A stretch of 64,000 bases of DNA. Origin: Flavobacterium ajazii (lineage in GTDB: Bacteria; Bacteroidota; Bacteroidia; Flavobacteriales; Flavobacteriaceae). Made by a program: the position numbers and the translations under genes. The notes beneath the pieces were generated by a model. It saw only the letters and a program-made list of their open reading frames with translations. It had not been told where the DNA came from and made no database searches. Shown here piece after piece: positions 1 through 8,987 of the stretch (position 1 is the stretch's first letter; the number at the start of each line of letters is the position of its first letter). The stretch is from contig NZ_JAAEHL010000001.1 of the NCBI RefSeq assembly GCF_010614725.1, positions 62,001 to 126,000 of the forward strand. Direction: 5' to 3'.

Positions 1-32
1 CAACACATACAGGAATACAACCAATTAAGTAA
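1..32 (+). CDS. Possible 3' end of a gene entering from the left
   Basis: Reading from base 3 gives THTGIQPIK followed by TAA, and a strong rho-independent terminator begins 20 bases later, which is what the end of a plus-strand gene would look like. Nine codons are too few to identify a product, and the frame is chosen only because its stop sits well before the terminator. Confidence 0.3.
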   Translation, partial: THTGIQPIK

Positions 33-51
33 TGCGGATTATTTAGTTGTA

Positions 52-90
52 AAAAGCTGCTCTACTTTGCCCCGGAGCAGCTTTTTTTTG
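52..90 (+). terminator. Rho-independent terminator
   Basis: An 11-bp perfect stem (AAAAGCTGCTC at 52-62 with GAGCAGCTTTT at 75-85) is followed by a run of T to 89. It would end whatever gene enters from the left edge. Confidence 0.75.
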
Positions 91-117
91 TTTTAAGAAG
101 TATCCGTTTTTAAATTA

Positions 118-300
118 GAAGCTGTTCCTGCCATCCGCTGTATCTTTTGTGGCTCCCGATAGTTGTCGGGACGCTACAAAAAGATGCCGCTTCTGTCAGG
201 GCTAGGGCTTTTGGGTTTCATAAAGAGTTTTTTAGTCTTAAAATTTTTTGGTAAAATTACAACAGCTGTCTGGCTGAGCGGAGTCGAAGCCCTTCCTGAT
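118..300. repeat. Dispersed intergenic repeat, copy A
   Basis: This gene-free stretch shares blocks with 50920-51055: TATCTTTTGTGG, then AAAGATGCC-like sequence, TCAGGGCTAGGGCTTT, and GGCTGAGCGGAGTCGAAGCC. Between the first blocks lies a short palindrome (TCCCGATAGTTGTCGGGA). The spacing between the blocks differs between the copies. It occupies most of the 370-base gap between the left-edge terminator and the first gene; I see no gene in the gap. Such elements are common between genes in Flavobacterium; their function is unknown to me. Confidence 0.7.
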
Positions 301-458
301 TTAAAAGTATGTTTATAAATTATCAAAGTTTTTCCTATATTCGCTGAAATGAATAGTAGTGATAAAATCACACATACCTGACCAAAATAAGCTAGCTCTG
401 TGTGATTTTGTTACACATATAAAGAAGTTAGCAGATATAGCAAAAAAAATGCGACATT

Positions 459-914
459 ATGCCAGAATCAAAAATAGTATTTGAAAACAATAAGGGATTT
501 TGGATTCACGAAATTTATATGCAGTTAGTTTACTGCTATATATATACAGAATTGTCTAAGTCTGAATATAGTATTACAAAGAAAGATGATATGCTTTATT
601 CAATTAAATTTCATATAGATGGTTGGTCAACGGGAATTATGTCTCTAGGCTGGTTTGACTATGTCCAAAGCAAATCAGACAAAAAAAATATTCTATTAGT
701 TTTGGAGAATACTAAATCAATGCTCAAGCTTAAAGGAGATTACATAAAAGTTAATGAATTACAAGACATAAAAACTGAAGATGAAGATTTTAAACTTTTT
801 TATAGAACTCCTTTTCCTGTTTCGGAGTTAATAAAAGTAATTAATGCACTTATTGAAATGGTCGAAGGAGTTTGGAATTCCACTAATTATAATATGGAAA
901 TTAAGTATAAGTAA
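459..914 (+). CDS. Hypothetical protein, 151 aa
   Basis: I do not recognise this protein. It has no signal peptide, no obvious membrane segment and no catalytic motif; it is rich in Tyr, Lys and Glu and looks like a small soluble cytoplasmic protein. The DNA is more AT-rich than the housekeeping genes further right. The start follows a short competing ATG at 450 that reads into a stop. Downstream lies a palindromic element beginning CTGGTAACAGC, the same motif that follows the next gene. Small solitary AT-rich genes separated by such elements are typical of immunity-gene arrays of polymorphic toxins in Bacteroidetes, but no toxin gene is visible here, so that role is only an inference. Confidence 0.6.
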   Translation: MPESKIVFENNKGFWIHEIYMQLVYCYIYTELSKSEYSITKKDDMLYSIKFHIDGWSTGIMSLGWFDYVQSKSDKKNILLVLENTKSMLKLKGDYIKVNELQDIKTEDEDFKLFYRTPFPVSELIKVINALIEMVEGVWNSTNYNMEIKYK

Positions 915-941
915 TATAATAATAAGCTAAAAAAACTACAT

Positions 942-1074
942 CTGGTAACAGCGGTTTTGCGAGATTGCGAATTTTGTGGTTAATTCACGTTTTCATTACG
1001 CAAGAAATATTATCCTAGTCGAAAATACTTGGTTATGAAGTTCGCAACCTCGCAAAGCCGGGAAACTTTACCAG
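942..1074. repeat. Large imperfect palindrome between unknown genes
   Basis: Outer arms CTGGTAA (942-948) and TTACCAG (1068-1074) are followed by nearly complementary inner arms, CGGTTTTGCGAG (952-963) and CTCGCAAAGCCG (1049-1060, one mismatch), and then TTGCGAA/TTCGCAA. The left end contains CTGGTAACAGC, which recurs at 1708 after the next gene. It could fold into a long hairpin or be a recombination target; it lacks the T-run of a terminator. Confidence 0.65.
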
Positions 1075-1108
1075 TAATAGTACCACATAATTCGGTTAAA
1101 AAGCAATT

Positions 1109-1699
1109 ATGATTGTAAAATTAAACAATACTGAAATTTTTCTTACTTGGGAAAATTATAAAAAACTACACGAAAAAGCACTTTTTGAAAAAGATGATGA
1201 TTCAGAAAATTATGCTTATTGGTTGATGAAAAGTTTGCGAAAAAATTCTGAAGAGTATAAAGAAAAAATAGCACTTTACATAAAAGCTTTAAAACAAATT
1301 TCTGTAGAATCTAAAGAAGAATTTAAATTAAAATGGCTCCATTTTAAATTAACTGAAAAAGAAGCAAAAGATAATTGTTGGAACATTCTTAACGATTTCT
1401 GCATAGAAAATAAAGAGTTTTTTTTACTAGACAATAGAACGTTTGAAGAAAGTTTGGTAAATGATTATTTGGGAGAATCATACACCGAATACCCAATCGG
1501 AAAAAAATTTTCTATAATTCATGTTAACTATAAAAAAAACTATTGGTGGAGTCCTCTAAAAGTTGAAAAAAAAATAGAAATTATTATAGATACAAATAAT
1601 GTTTTAGAAATTAGAGGTAGTTTTAAAAAATTTGAAATTATAACTAATAACTGTTCTTTAGGTTTTGAAAATAAAGACAGAATAAAAATAATCGTATAA
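1109..1699 (+). CDS. Hypothetical protein, 196 aa
   Basis: I do not recognise this protein. It is highly charged (Lys- and Glu-rich, with several Trp), without signal peptide or membrane segment. The N-terminal two thirds look helical and the C-terminal third has alternating hydrophobic strands. The coding sequence is very AT-rich, with many A-runs, unlike nearby housekeeping genes, which may point to horizontal acquisition. It sits between two elements sharing the CTGGTAACAGC motif. As with the previous gene, an immunity-protein role would fit the context but nothing in the sequence proves it. Confidence 0.6.
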   Translation: MIVKLNNTEIFLTWENYKKLHEKALFEKDDDSENYAYWLMKSLRKNSEEYKEKIALYIKALKQISVESKEEFKLKWLHFKLTEKEAKDNCWNILNDFCIENKEFFLLDNRTFEESLVNDYLGESYTEYPIGKKFSIIHVNYKKNYWWSPLKVEKKIEIIIDTNNVLEIRGSFKKFEIITNNCSLGFENKDRIKIIV

Positions 1700-1706
1700 A
1701 GCTACT

Positions 1707-1793
1707 ACTGGTAACAGCTACTACAACGGATTTGGGCAATAGGCAGAATGGAATGATGGTTTTGTATTTGGTATCATTTGGCAAATCCGAGGA
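1707..1793. repeat. Second CTGGTAACAGC element
   Basis: It begins 8 bases after the stop of the preceding gene with CTGGTAACAGC (1708-1718), as the element at 942 does, and also contains inverted arms, CGGATTTG near 1727 and CAAATCCG near 1785. The rest of the sequence differs from the first copy, so only the edge motif and the architecture are shared. Confidence 0.55.
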
Positions 1794-1882
1794 ATGGGCT
1801 TAATTTAGTCCCAACGGGTTTAAGTACGTCTAAGAACTTTAAGATCTGTAATAGTAACGAATTAGAATAAAAGATAATTATA

Positions 1883-2803
1883 ATGAATACACAAAATTCA
1901 CAATTTACAAGAGATGTAGACAACAATAATGTATGGCTGTCTAAAAAGAACGACAAGGAATTTAATTTTATTGATTATGGTATAGTACCCACTGTCCTTA
2001 ATAGTGAAGCAGAAGTAGGTAAGGCAATGTTAAATGAACTTTACAGCACTGCAGCTTCAAAAGAAGGAGATATTAATATTGCGCTTCTTGGTGGGAGAGG
2101 AGCTCAGGAGTTACATCGTTTGCTTGGGGAGTTAGCTAAAACTACAGAACAGGACCAGTTACTAGCAAGGTTGAATGTATTTACTCAGGATGCACTTGCA
2201 CCTTTGAGCATGGATAATGGTTTTAGTTTTGTGAGGGATTTTGAACGTATTTTAGGTGATGCCTTTTTCAAAAAAATAAAAAGCTTTACACCAATGCGAA
2301 CAGATACAAAAGATTTAGAGTCTGCACTTATAGATTATTTGACTAAATTGGAAGAATTAGGGGGTTTGGATATATTTTTTATTGGCCATGGTCCGGAAGA
2401 AAATCAGGCATCGCATCTTGCTTATATTAAACCTTTCTCCGGAGCGCAGCCTCGTCATGTTGCAGGGATAATCCCGATTTCAAACAGTATTCTGGAACAC
2501 CATATTAGTAAATTTAAAGCCGGAGGAAGCCTTGTAAGTGAAAGTGATGAAAAGGAATGTAGATCTGCTGAGTATATTCTCACTTTAGGGCCAGCTGCTA
2601 TATTACAAGCTCAAAAAATCGTTCAGTCTGTAGTAGATGCAGATTCTGCTCCTGCCAAAATCCAAACTTATGCAAAGGTGCTTAATACATCCCTGAGTTC
2701 TGATAAAGATGAAGCTTTACAGCAATTAAATACAAATCCAGGTTTATGGATAAGATTACATTCTAATACTAAATCTTTTGTGCTGCCTAATTTGGGGCTG
2801 TGA
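1883..2803 (+). CDS. NagB/6-phosphogluconolactonase-fold protein, possibly inactive
   Basis: The protein (306 aa) follows the sugar-phosphate isomerase/lactonase fold of NagB (glucosamine-6-phosphate deaminase) and 6-phosphogluconolactonase. A glycine-rich segment INIALLGGRGAQELH follows the first strand, NVFTQDAL matches the NagB segment with the catalytic Asp, and DIFFIGHGPEENQASHLAYIKP lies where family members have G-x-D-G-H-I-A-F-N-E-P. In my alignment by eye the His is kept, but the neighbouring Asp and the Glu are Ala and Lys, and a few residues are inserted. It is longer than NagB (about 266 aa). It may be a sugar-phosphate-binding protein or a diverged enzyme. It stands alone between accessory genes and a DinB protein. 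Confidence 0.6.
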   Translation: MNTQNSQFTRDVDNNNVWLSKKNDKEFNFIDYGIVPTVLNSEAEVGKAMLNELYSTAASKEGDINIALLGGRGAQELHRLLGELAKTTEQDQLLARLNVFTQDALAPLSMDNGFSFVRDFERILGDAFFKKIKSFTPMRTDTKDLESALIDYLTKLEELGGLDIFFIGHGPEENQASHLAYIKPFSGAQPRHVAGIIPISNSILEHHISKFKAGGSLVSESDEKECRSAEYILTLGPAAILQAQKIVQSVVDADSAPAKIQTYAKVLNTSLSSDKDEALQQLNTNPGLWIRLHSNTKSFVLPNLGL

Positions 2804-2948
2804 TATAAAAGAAAGTTAGTCTGATTTTATCACCATTTGGGTTTAGAAGTTTTAGATTATTAGAGGATTGGACATTAAAATGATTTTTATAGTGGACTAC
2901 AGATAATATAGTGATCAAAACATTTCTGCAAATTCAAATTCTTACTAA

Positions 2949-3425
2949 ATGACATCAATTTTAAAATATACAGAAGAGCAATATGAATTGGTGAAAAATT
3001 CACGTAATGTTTTATTCGATTTTTGTGCTACAATTTCTCCTGATGATTTTGTTAACCAAAATACTTCTTTTGGCAGGGGAGGAAGTATCAGAAATCTATT
3101 AGTTCATATTGCCAACACATATGAATATTGGATTGGTAATGTTGTATTGAAAAATGATATTATTTATGCTAAATATGAAGAAAATAATAACATGTCTGAT
3201 GTAATAAAATTATTCAGTCAGATAGATAAATTCATGAATGTATTTATTGGGAATATCGACAGTCTTGATGATATAGAGTACGAAATCCAAAACATAAAAA
3301 GTACAGCAGTGCCGTTAAAATTATTTACACACGTAATCACTCACGAATACCATCATAAAGGACAAATATTATCGCTTAGCAGGCATTTAAATTACATTCC
3401 TATTGATACCGATATTATGAGATAA
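2949..3425 (+). CDS. DinB-family protein
   Basis: A 158-residue four-helix-bundle protein of the DinB/YfiT type. The three metal-binding histidines expected of the family are visible: one in LLVHIANTYEYW (about residue 53) and two in HVITHEYHHKGQI (about residues 128-138). Members are metal-dependent and some are thiol transferases, but most, like this one, have no assigned reaction. It is cytoplasmic, stands alone and is followed by a terminator. Length matches the family (150-170 aa). Confidence 0.8.
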   Translation: MTSILKYTEEQYELVKNSRNVLFDFCATISPDDFVNQNTSFGRGGSIRNLLVHIANTYEYWIGNVVLKNDIIYAKYEENNNMSDVIKLFSQIDKFMNVFIGNIDSLDDIEYEIQNIKSTAVPLKLFTHVITHEYHHKGQILSLSRHLNYIPIDTDIMR

Positions 3426-3452
3426 TTTGAACTTTTTTAGAAATCGTAACTT

Positions 3453-3485
3453 AAGCCGCCTTGTTTTACACAGAGTGGCTTTTTT
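3453..3485 (+). terminator. Terminator after the DinB gene
   Basis: Stem AAGCCGC (3453-3459) with GTGGCTT (3475-3481, one G-T pair), followed by T residues to 3485. Confidence 0.6.
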
Positions 3486-3583
3486 GTTACATTTAATTAT
3501 TTTTATTTAGAATGTTTAAATGTAACTTGTCAAAACTCTCTTTATTACATAATTTCGCGCCTGTAATTAAAAAAAAATCAGAT

Positions 3584-5971
3584 ATGAGTTATGTTTTTAT
3601 TCGTAAATCAATAAAAATCAGTTTTTTAAAATGTTTTTTATTGCTATTTGCTACTTTGTCAATGTTTAATAGCTATTCACAAACAGCTAAAGGAACTATC
3701 ACTGGAATTGTAAAAGATGCAGCAGGGAAACCAATCGAATATACTTTAGTGGCTCTTAAAAAGGGAAACAAAAGCAACTATACAGACGATAATGGTAAAT
3801 TTATTCTAAAAAATGTTACTGCTGGGAATGTTGTAATTGTTGTTCAGGGATTAGGGTATACAACATCGGAAACGAGTGTTGAAGTAATATCAGGAGAAAC
3901 CATAACGATTCCTGATATTGTTTTGTCAGAAGATGTGAATCAACTGGATGAAGTAAATATTGTAAGCGGTCAAAATAAATTTGCCAGAAAAGAGACGCAG
4001 TCTATTGCACGTTTACCGATTAAAAATCTGGAAAATCCTCAGGTTTATAATGTTGTAGGTAAAGACCTAATGATGGAACAGGTTGTTTTAGAACGTACAG
4101 ATGTATACAGAAATGTTCCTGGAGCGGTTCCGAATTATTCTGCGGGAGGATCTCAGGGACTAACTATGAGAGGTTTTTCAAATACGAGTGGTATGCTTAA
4201 TGGATTGAACACAAGTGCTGTTTACCCTATGAATACTGCGATTTTAGAACGTATAGAATTTCTCAAAGGGCCATCAGGTACTTTGTATGGAGGTAATAGA
4301 AATACTTCTTTTGGCGGGGTTTATAATTATGTAACCAAGAAGCCTTATCAGAATTTTGGCGGGGAAGTTGGGTATGTTGGAGGAAGTTTTAATTTCTCAA
4401 GAGTTACTGCAGATGTGAATACACCATTAAATAAAGAAAAAACGGCCTTGTTGAGATTAAATGTTGCAGGACAGTCGGAAGGTTCTTTTCAGGACCAGGG
4501 TTTTGCTAAAAATTATGTTTTTGCACCTTCCTTTTCATATCAGGTAACAGATCGATTAAAGTTATCTGTAGATGTAGATATTACAAGAAGTAATTATACA
4601 ATGACAACGGTAGCGATTCCTGCTTCTTCTTTTGCAAATATTACAGCAAGGAATTTTAAGGATTTGAAGTTAGATTATGAGCGTTCTTATGCAAATAATG
4701 ATGTGGATGCAGAAATTGGAGTTAATAATGTAGGAGCACAAATCGATTATAAAATATCAGATCAATGGAAATCTGAAACTAAATTCCTGAGCTCTGTAGG
4801 TTATTACAAGCATTTACTTTGGATGACTTTAACTTTATTAACGGATGAAACAGCAAACAGAGTTATTAGAAATCAGACGCCTGAAACATTTGGGAATACA
4901 GAGTTGCAGCAAAATTTCACGGGAGATTTTAAGATAGGATCTTTTAGAAACAGAATGCTTATCGGACTGGATTATAATAAAAATTACAATGAGTTGAATC
5001 GCGTCGTTAATTTAATTTACGATAAAATTGATATTAATCAGCCGTTAAATGATTTTAATAAAGAGAAAATTAAAGATCTTTCGTACCAAAAAGGTTTTGC
5101 CGCTACTACGACCGAAACAGAAACTTACAGTTTGTATGTTTCAGATGTAATTAATTTTACACCTTCTTTAATGGCGATGCTAAGTTTACGCGTTGACAGA
5201 TTCTCTACAAAAGGAACTTATTATCCGGCCACAGGAATTTATGGAGTTAATGAAGCATATAATCAGACTTCATTAGCACCTAAAATTGGACTAGTATACC
5301 AGCCAGTTATAGACAAGGTTTCTATATTTGCCAATTATATGAACGGATTTGTAAATTTGGCACCACAAGAAGTAAGTGATGGAGTCTTCTCAAAACTAAA
5401 GCCTCAATACGGCACACAATGGGAAGGTGGAGTTAAACTGGATGTGATACAAAATAAGTTAAATGCTACTGTTAGTTATTATAACATTGAAGTAACAAAT
5501 TCAACTTATAAGGATGCAGCAAATTATACAGTACAGGATGGAACTCAAAGGAGTAAAGGTTTTGAAGTTGAAATTATAACAAATCCTGTTCCGGGTTTAA
5601 ATATAGTTGCAGGATATGCGTATAATGAAAATGAATATACAAATGCTTCGACAGCTTTAGAAGGGAAATCTCTTGCAGCCAGTCCTAAAAACACAGCAAA
5701 TATCTGGGCGAGTTATACACTTACCGGTGGTAAAAGCAAAGGTCTTGGTTTTGGAGTTGGAGGGAATTATGTAAGTGATTCATGGTTTGAAACATCAAAT
5801 ACATTTGTTCTGCCTTCTTACACGCTGTTAAACGCTGCTTTGTTTTATGATCAGCCTAAATACAGGATCTCTTTAAAAGGGAATAATCTCTTGGATGAAC
5901 AATATTGGAATGCAACAGGAATGCCACAAAAGCCAATAAACATATTGGCAGGTATTACGTTTAAATTTTGA
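3584..5971 (+). CDS. TonB-dependent outer-membrane receptor, siderophore type
   Basis: An outer-membrane active transporter of about 795 aa. I place the start at 3584 (MSYVFIRKS) because a signal peptide ending ...FNSYSQ follows; an in-frame ATG 72 bases upstream would put charged sequence before it. A carboxypeptidase-like regulatory domain comes first (GTITGIVKDAAGKPIEY, about residues 30-115), as in many Bacteroidetes receptors. The plug domain follows (LTMRGFSN, ERIEFLKGPSGTLYG), then a beta-barrel ending in aromatic NILAGITFKF. The plug resembles FhuA/FpvA-type siderophore receptors. The gene is alone, with no iron-uptake or SusD partner nearby, so the ligand is unknown. No type IX sorting domain is present. 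Confidence 0.88.
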   Translation: MSYVFIRKSIKISFLKCFLLLFATLSMFNSYSQTAKGTITGIVKDAAGKPIEYTLVALKKGNKSNYTDDNGKFILKNVTAGNVVIVVQGLGYTTSETSVEVISGETITIPDIVLSEDVNQLDEVNIVSGQNKFARKETQSIARLPIKNLENPQVYNVVGKDLMMEQVVLERTDVYRNVPGAVPNYSAGGSQGLTMRGFSNTSGMLNGLNTSAVYPMNTAILERIEFLKGPSGTLYGGNRNTSFGGVYNYVTKKPYQNFGGEVGYVGGSFNFSRVTADVNTPLNKEKTALLRLNVAGQSEGSFQDQGFAKNYVFAPSFSYQVTDRLKLSVDVDITRSNYTMTTVAIPASSFANITARNFKDLKLDYERSYANNDVDAEIGVNNVGAQIDYKISDQWKSETKFLSSVGYYKHLLWMTLTLLTDETANRVIRNQTPETFGNTELQQNFTGDFKIGSFRNRMLIGLDYNKNYNELNRVVNLIYDKIDINQPLNDFNKEKIKDLSYQKGFAATTTETETYSLYVSDVINFTPSLMAMLSLRVDRFSTKGTYYPATGIYGVNEAYNQTSLAPKIGLVYQPVIDKVSIFANYMNGFVNLAPQEVSDGVFSKLKPQYGTQWEGGVKLDVIQNKLNATVSYYNIEVTNSTYKDAANYTVQDGTQRSKGFEVEIITNPVPGLNIVAGYAYNENEYTNASTALEGKSLAASPKNTANIWASYTLTGGKSKGLGFGVGGNYVSDSWFETSNTFVLPSYTLLNAALFYDQPKYRISLKGNNLLDEQYWNATGMPQKPINILAGITFKF

Positions 5972-5993
5972 TTCTAAAATAATTAGGATTGAT

Positions 5994-6032
5994 AAAAAAA
6001 CAGTAGCGAATTCAGGTTTGCTACTGTTTTTT
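5994..6032. terminator. Bidirectional terminator between receptor gene and uvrA
   Basis: Perfect 8-bp stem ACAGTAGC (6000-6007) with GCTACTGT (6020-6027), A-run on the left and T-run on the right, placed between two convergent genes. Confidence 0.8.
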
Positions 6033-6045
6033 ATTTGTGCCGATT

Positions 6046-8877
6046 TTAAACTAACTCTTTTTTCAAAAACTTAGCAGTATAGCTTTTTTTGTTTTGGGCA
6101 ACTTCTTCTGGGGTTCCTTTGGCAACCAATTGTCCACCGCCTTTTCCACCTTCGGGACCAATATCGATAATATAATCGGCTAGTTTGATAACGTCCATGT
6201 TATGTTCGATAACCAAAATTGTATTTCCTTTATCAACCAGCTTATTAATTACTTCCATCAAAACGCGAATGTCTTCAAAATGCAGTCCTGTTGTTGGTTC
6301 ATCCAGGATATAAAAAGTATTTCCAGTATCTTTTTTAGATAATTCTCCGGCTAATTTAATACGTTGTGCTTCACCACCGGAAAGTGTTGTACTTTGTTGG
6401 CCTAGAGTGATATATCCCAAACCAACATCCTGAATGGTTTTGATTTTTCTGTGAATTTTTGGAATGTTCTCAAAAAACGGAACTGCTTCATCGACCGTCA
6501 TATCTAAAACATCCGAAATAGATTTTCCTTTATATCTGATTTCTAAAGTTTCTCTGTTAAAACGTTTTCCTTGACAAGTTTCGCATTCTACATAAACGTC
6601 TGGTAAAAAGTTCATTTCGATAGTTCTGACACCAGAACCTTCGCATGTTTCACAACGTCCGCCTTTTACGTTAAAACTAAAACGTCCTGCTTTATAACCT
6701 CGAATCATACTTTCAGAAGTCATTGTAAACAAGTTTCGTATTTCACTAAAAACCTCTGTGTAAGTGGCTGGATTAGAACGTGGCGTTCTTCCAATTGGGC
6801 TTTGGTCAATATCGATAACTTTGTCAATATGTTCTAAACCTTCAATTTTTTTATATGGTTGTGGTTTCTTAACTCCGTTAAAATAATAAGCATTTAGAAT
6901 CGGGTAGAGTGTTTCGTTAATCAAAGTTGATTTACCGCTTCCGGAAACTCCCGTAACGCAAGTCATTTGTCCAAGCGGAACCTCAATCGAAACATTTTTT
7001 AGATTGTTTCCTGTTGCTCCGGTAAGTTTTAAGAATTTTCCGTTTCCTTTTCTTCTTTCTTTCGGAATGTCAAATTTCATTTTACCGTTCAAATATTGAG
7101 CAGTAATTGTATTAGATTTTAAAGTTTCTGCCGGAGTTCCAATGCTAATGATTTCTCCTCCATATTTTCCGGCTTTTGGACCAATATCAATTACATAATC
7201 AGCTGTTTCGATCATGTCTTTATCATGCTCAACTACGATAACTGAATTTCCAATATCGCGTAATTGTTCTAATGATTGAATCAGTTTTTCGTTGTCTCTT
7301 TGATGTAAGCCAATACTTGGTTCGTCCAAAATATATAAAACACCAACTAATTGTGAACCAATTTGTGTTGCTAATCGAATACGCTGTGCTTCACCTCCCG
7401 AAAGCGATTTTGAACTTCGGCTTAAAGCCAGATAATTTAAACCAACATTCATTAGAAAGTTCAAACGGTCTTTGATTTCTTTTACGACTTCAGAAGCAAT
7501 TAAAAGCTGTTTATCAGTCAGATGATTTTCTAAATCCAGAAACCAGGCGGTTAAATCAGAAATATCCATATCACACAATTCGGTGATGTTCTTTTCATTT
7601 ACCCTAAAAAATAAAGCTTCTTTTTTCAAGCGGAAACCTTCACAAACCGGACAGTCAATTTCATCCATGAAGTCTTTTGCCCAGCGTTTTATACTGGTTG
7701 TTGCACTTTCGTCGTACTGATTTTTGATGAAATTAGAAATTCCTTCAAAATCGATTTTATACTCTCTTGTTACGCCAAGATCTTTTGAATTGATAGAAAA
7801 TTTATCTTTCCCACCATACAAAATCATTTCCATCGCTTCTTCTGGAATTTTCTCAATTGGATCTGTAATTTTAAATCCGAATTTTTCTCCGATGGTTTCC
7901 AGCTGTTTGAAAATCCATGAAGATTTGTATTCGCCAAGTGGAGCAAAACCACCACTTTTGATTGATAATTTCGGATTTGGAATAATCTTTTTAACATTGA
8001 TTTCGTGGACAGTTCCCAGTCCGTTACAATGTGGGCACGCACCTTTTGGTGAGTTGAACGAAAATAAATTCGGTTCCGGATTTTGATAAGATATTCCGGT
8101 AGACGGGCACATTAAATTTCTACTGAAATAACGTACTTCATTCGAATCCTGATCTAAAATCATTAAAACATCTTCGCCATGATGCATGGCTGTATTAATG
8201 CTTTCAGATAATCTTTTTTGAGTGTCGGGATTATCTTCGATTACCATTCGATCAACAACAATTTCTATATCATGAGTTTTGTAACGATCCAGTTTCATTC
8301 CGGCCACCAAATCCTGAACTTCACCATTTACACGAACTTTTAAAAATCCTTGTTTTGTAATTTGTTGGAAAAGTTCAGCATAATGTCCTTTTCTGGCTTT
8401 AATAACCGGAGCCAGAATATTGATTCTTTTTCCGTTATAATCCTGAATAATCAAATCTTTAATTTGTTCGTCAGAATAAGAAACCATTTTTTCACCTGTG
8501 TTGTAACTGTATGCGTCAGCACCACGGGCGTATAAAAGTCTAAGGAAATCATATATTTCAGTAATCGTTCCAACGGTTGAACGCGGACTTTTACTGGTCG
8601 TTTTTTGTTCAATTGCAATAACTGGGGAGAGTCCATCAATTTTATCAACGTCTGGTCGTTCCAAACCGCCAAGAAACTGTCTTGCATAAGCTGAAAAAGT
8701 TTCAACATAGCGGCGCTGACCTTCAGCATAAATCGTATCAAATGCCAAAGAAGATTTTCCAGAACCTGATAAACCGGTAATTACAACCAGTTTTTCACGA
8801 GGAATAGATATATCGATATTTTTTAGATTATGAACTCTTGCGCCAAGAACTTCAATAGTATTGTCTTTATCTAGCAT
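6046..8877 (-). CDS. uvrA: Excinuclease ABC subunit A
   Basis: UvrA, the damage-recognition ATPase of nucleotide excision repair, which loads UvrB on damaged DNA. At 943 aa it has normal length. Two ABC ATPase modules are visible: Walker [15 protein letters not shown] near residue 35 and [15 protein letters not shown] near 640, each with its LSGGEAQRI signature. Two zinc-binding CxxC pairs are present (CPHCNGLG and CETCEGSG...CETCQGK), plus the insertion of the first zinc finger (CPVCEG). The start is the ATG giving [12 protein letters not shown]; the reading frame extends 12 bases further to a TTG that is less likely. A single-gene transcript is likely, with a promoter element just upstream and a terminator after it. 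Confidence 0.97.
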   Translation of the reverse strand: MLDKDNTIEVLGARVHNLKNIDISIPREKLVVITGLSGSGKSSLAFDTIYAEGQRRYVETFSAYARQFLGGLERPDVDKIDGLSPVIAIEQKTTSKSPRSTVGTITEIYDFLRLLYARGADAYSYNTGEKMVSYSDEQIKDLIIQDYNGKRINILAPVIKARKGHYAELFQQITKQGFLKVRVNGEVQDLVAGMKLDRYKTHDIEIVVDRMVIEDNPDTQKRLSESINTAMHHGEDVLMILDQDSNEVRYFSRNLMCPSTGISYQNPEPNLFSFNSPKGACPHCNGLGTVHEINVKKIIPNPKLSIKSGGFAPLGEYKSSWIFKQLETIGEKFGFKITDPIEKIPEEAMEMILYGGKDKFSINSKDLGVTREYKIDFEGISNFIKNQYDESATTSIKRWAKDFMDEIDCPVCEGFRLKKEALFFRVNEKNITELCDMDISDLTAWFLDLENHLTDKQLLIASEVVKEIKDRLNFLMNVGLNYLALSRSSKSLSGGEAQRIRLATQIGSQLVGVLYILDEPSIGLHQRDNEKLIQSLEQLRDIGNSVIVVEHDKDMIETADYVIDIGPKAGKYGGEIISIGTPAETLKSNTITAQYLNGKMKFDIPKERRKGNGKFLKLTGATGNNLKNVSIEVPLGQMTCVTGVSGSGKSTLINETLYPILNAYYFNGVKKPQPYKKIEGLEHIDKVIDIDQSPIGRTPRSNPATYTEVFSEIRNLFTMTSESMIRGYKAGRFSFNVKGGRCETCEGSGVRTIEMNFLPDVYVECETCQGKRFNRETLEIRYKGKSISDVLDMTVDEAVPFFENIPKIHRKIKTIQDVGLGYITLGQQSTTLSGGEAQRIKLAGELSKKDTGNTFYILDEPTTGLHFEDIRVLMEVINKLVDKGNTILVIEHNMDVIKLADYIIDIGPEGGKGGGQLVAKGTPEEVAQNKKSYTAKFLKKELV

Positions 8878-8893
8878 AAATTTGAGCAAAACG

Positions 8894-8901
8894 CAAAGTT
8901 A
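8894..8901 (-). promoter_or_regulatory. Candidate -7 element of uvrA
   Basis: On the minus strand TAACTTTG fits the Bacteroidetes -7 consensus TAnnTTTG, 16 bases before the uvrA start. No clear TTTG -33 box is seen at the usual distance. Confidence 0.45.
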
Positions 8902-8957
8902 CCACTTTGATTTGTTCTTTTTATGCTACGGTGCAGAAGTTTATGTTAAAAATTGTA

Positions 8958-8987
8958 ACAAAAAACGCTAACCTAAGCTAGCGTTTT
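8958..8987 (-). terminator. Terminator overlapping the 3' end of the Fic gene
   Basis: The 9-bp stem AAAACGCTA (8962-8970) with TAGCGTTTT (8979-8987) includes the last codons and the TAG stop of the Fic gene; on the minus strand it runs into T residues. The terminator is therefore partly coding. Confidence 0.7.

Noticed and set aside
174..371. Open frame of 65 codons on the minus strand in the first intergenic gap
   Set aside because: It lies over the dispersed repeat (copy A); the translation follows the repeat and has no protein-like features.
3512..3583. Upstream ATG as start of the TonB-dependent receptor
   Set aside because: It would put 24 charged residues before a normal signal peptide; the ATG at 3584 gives a proper one.
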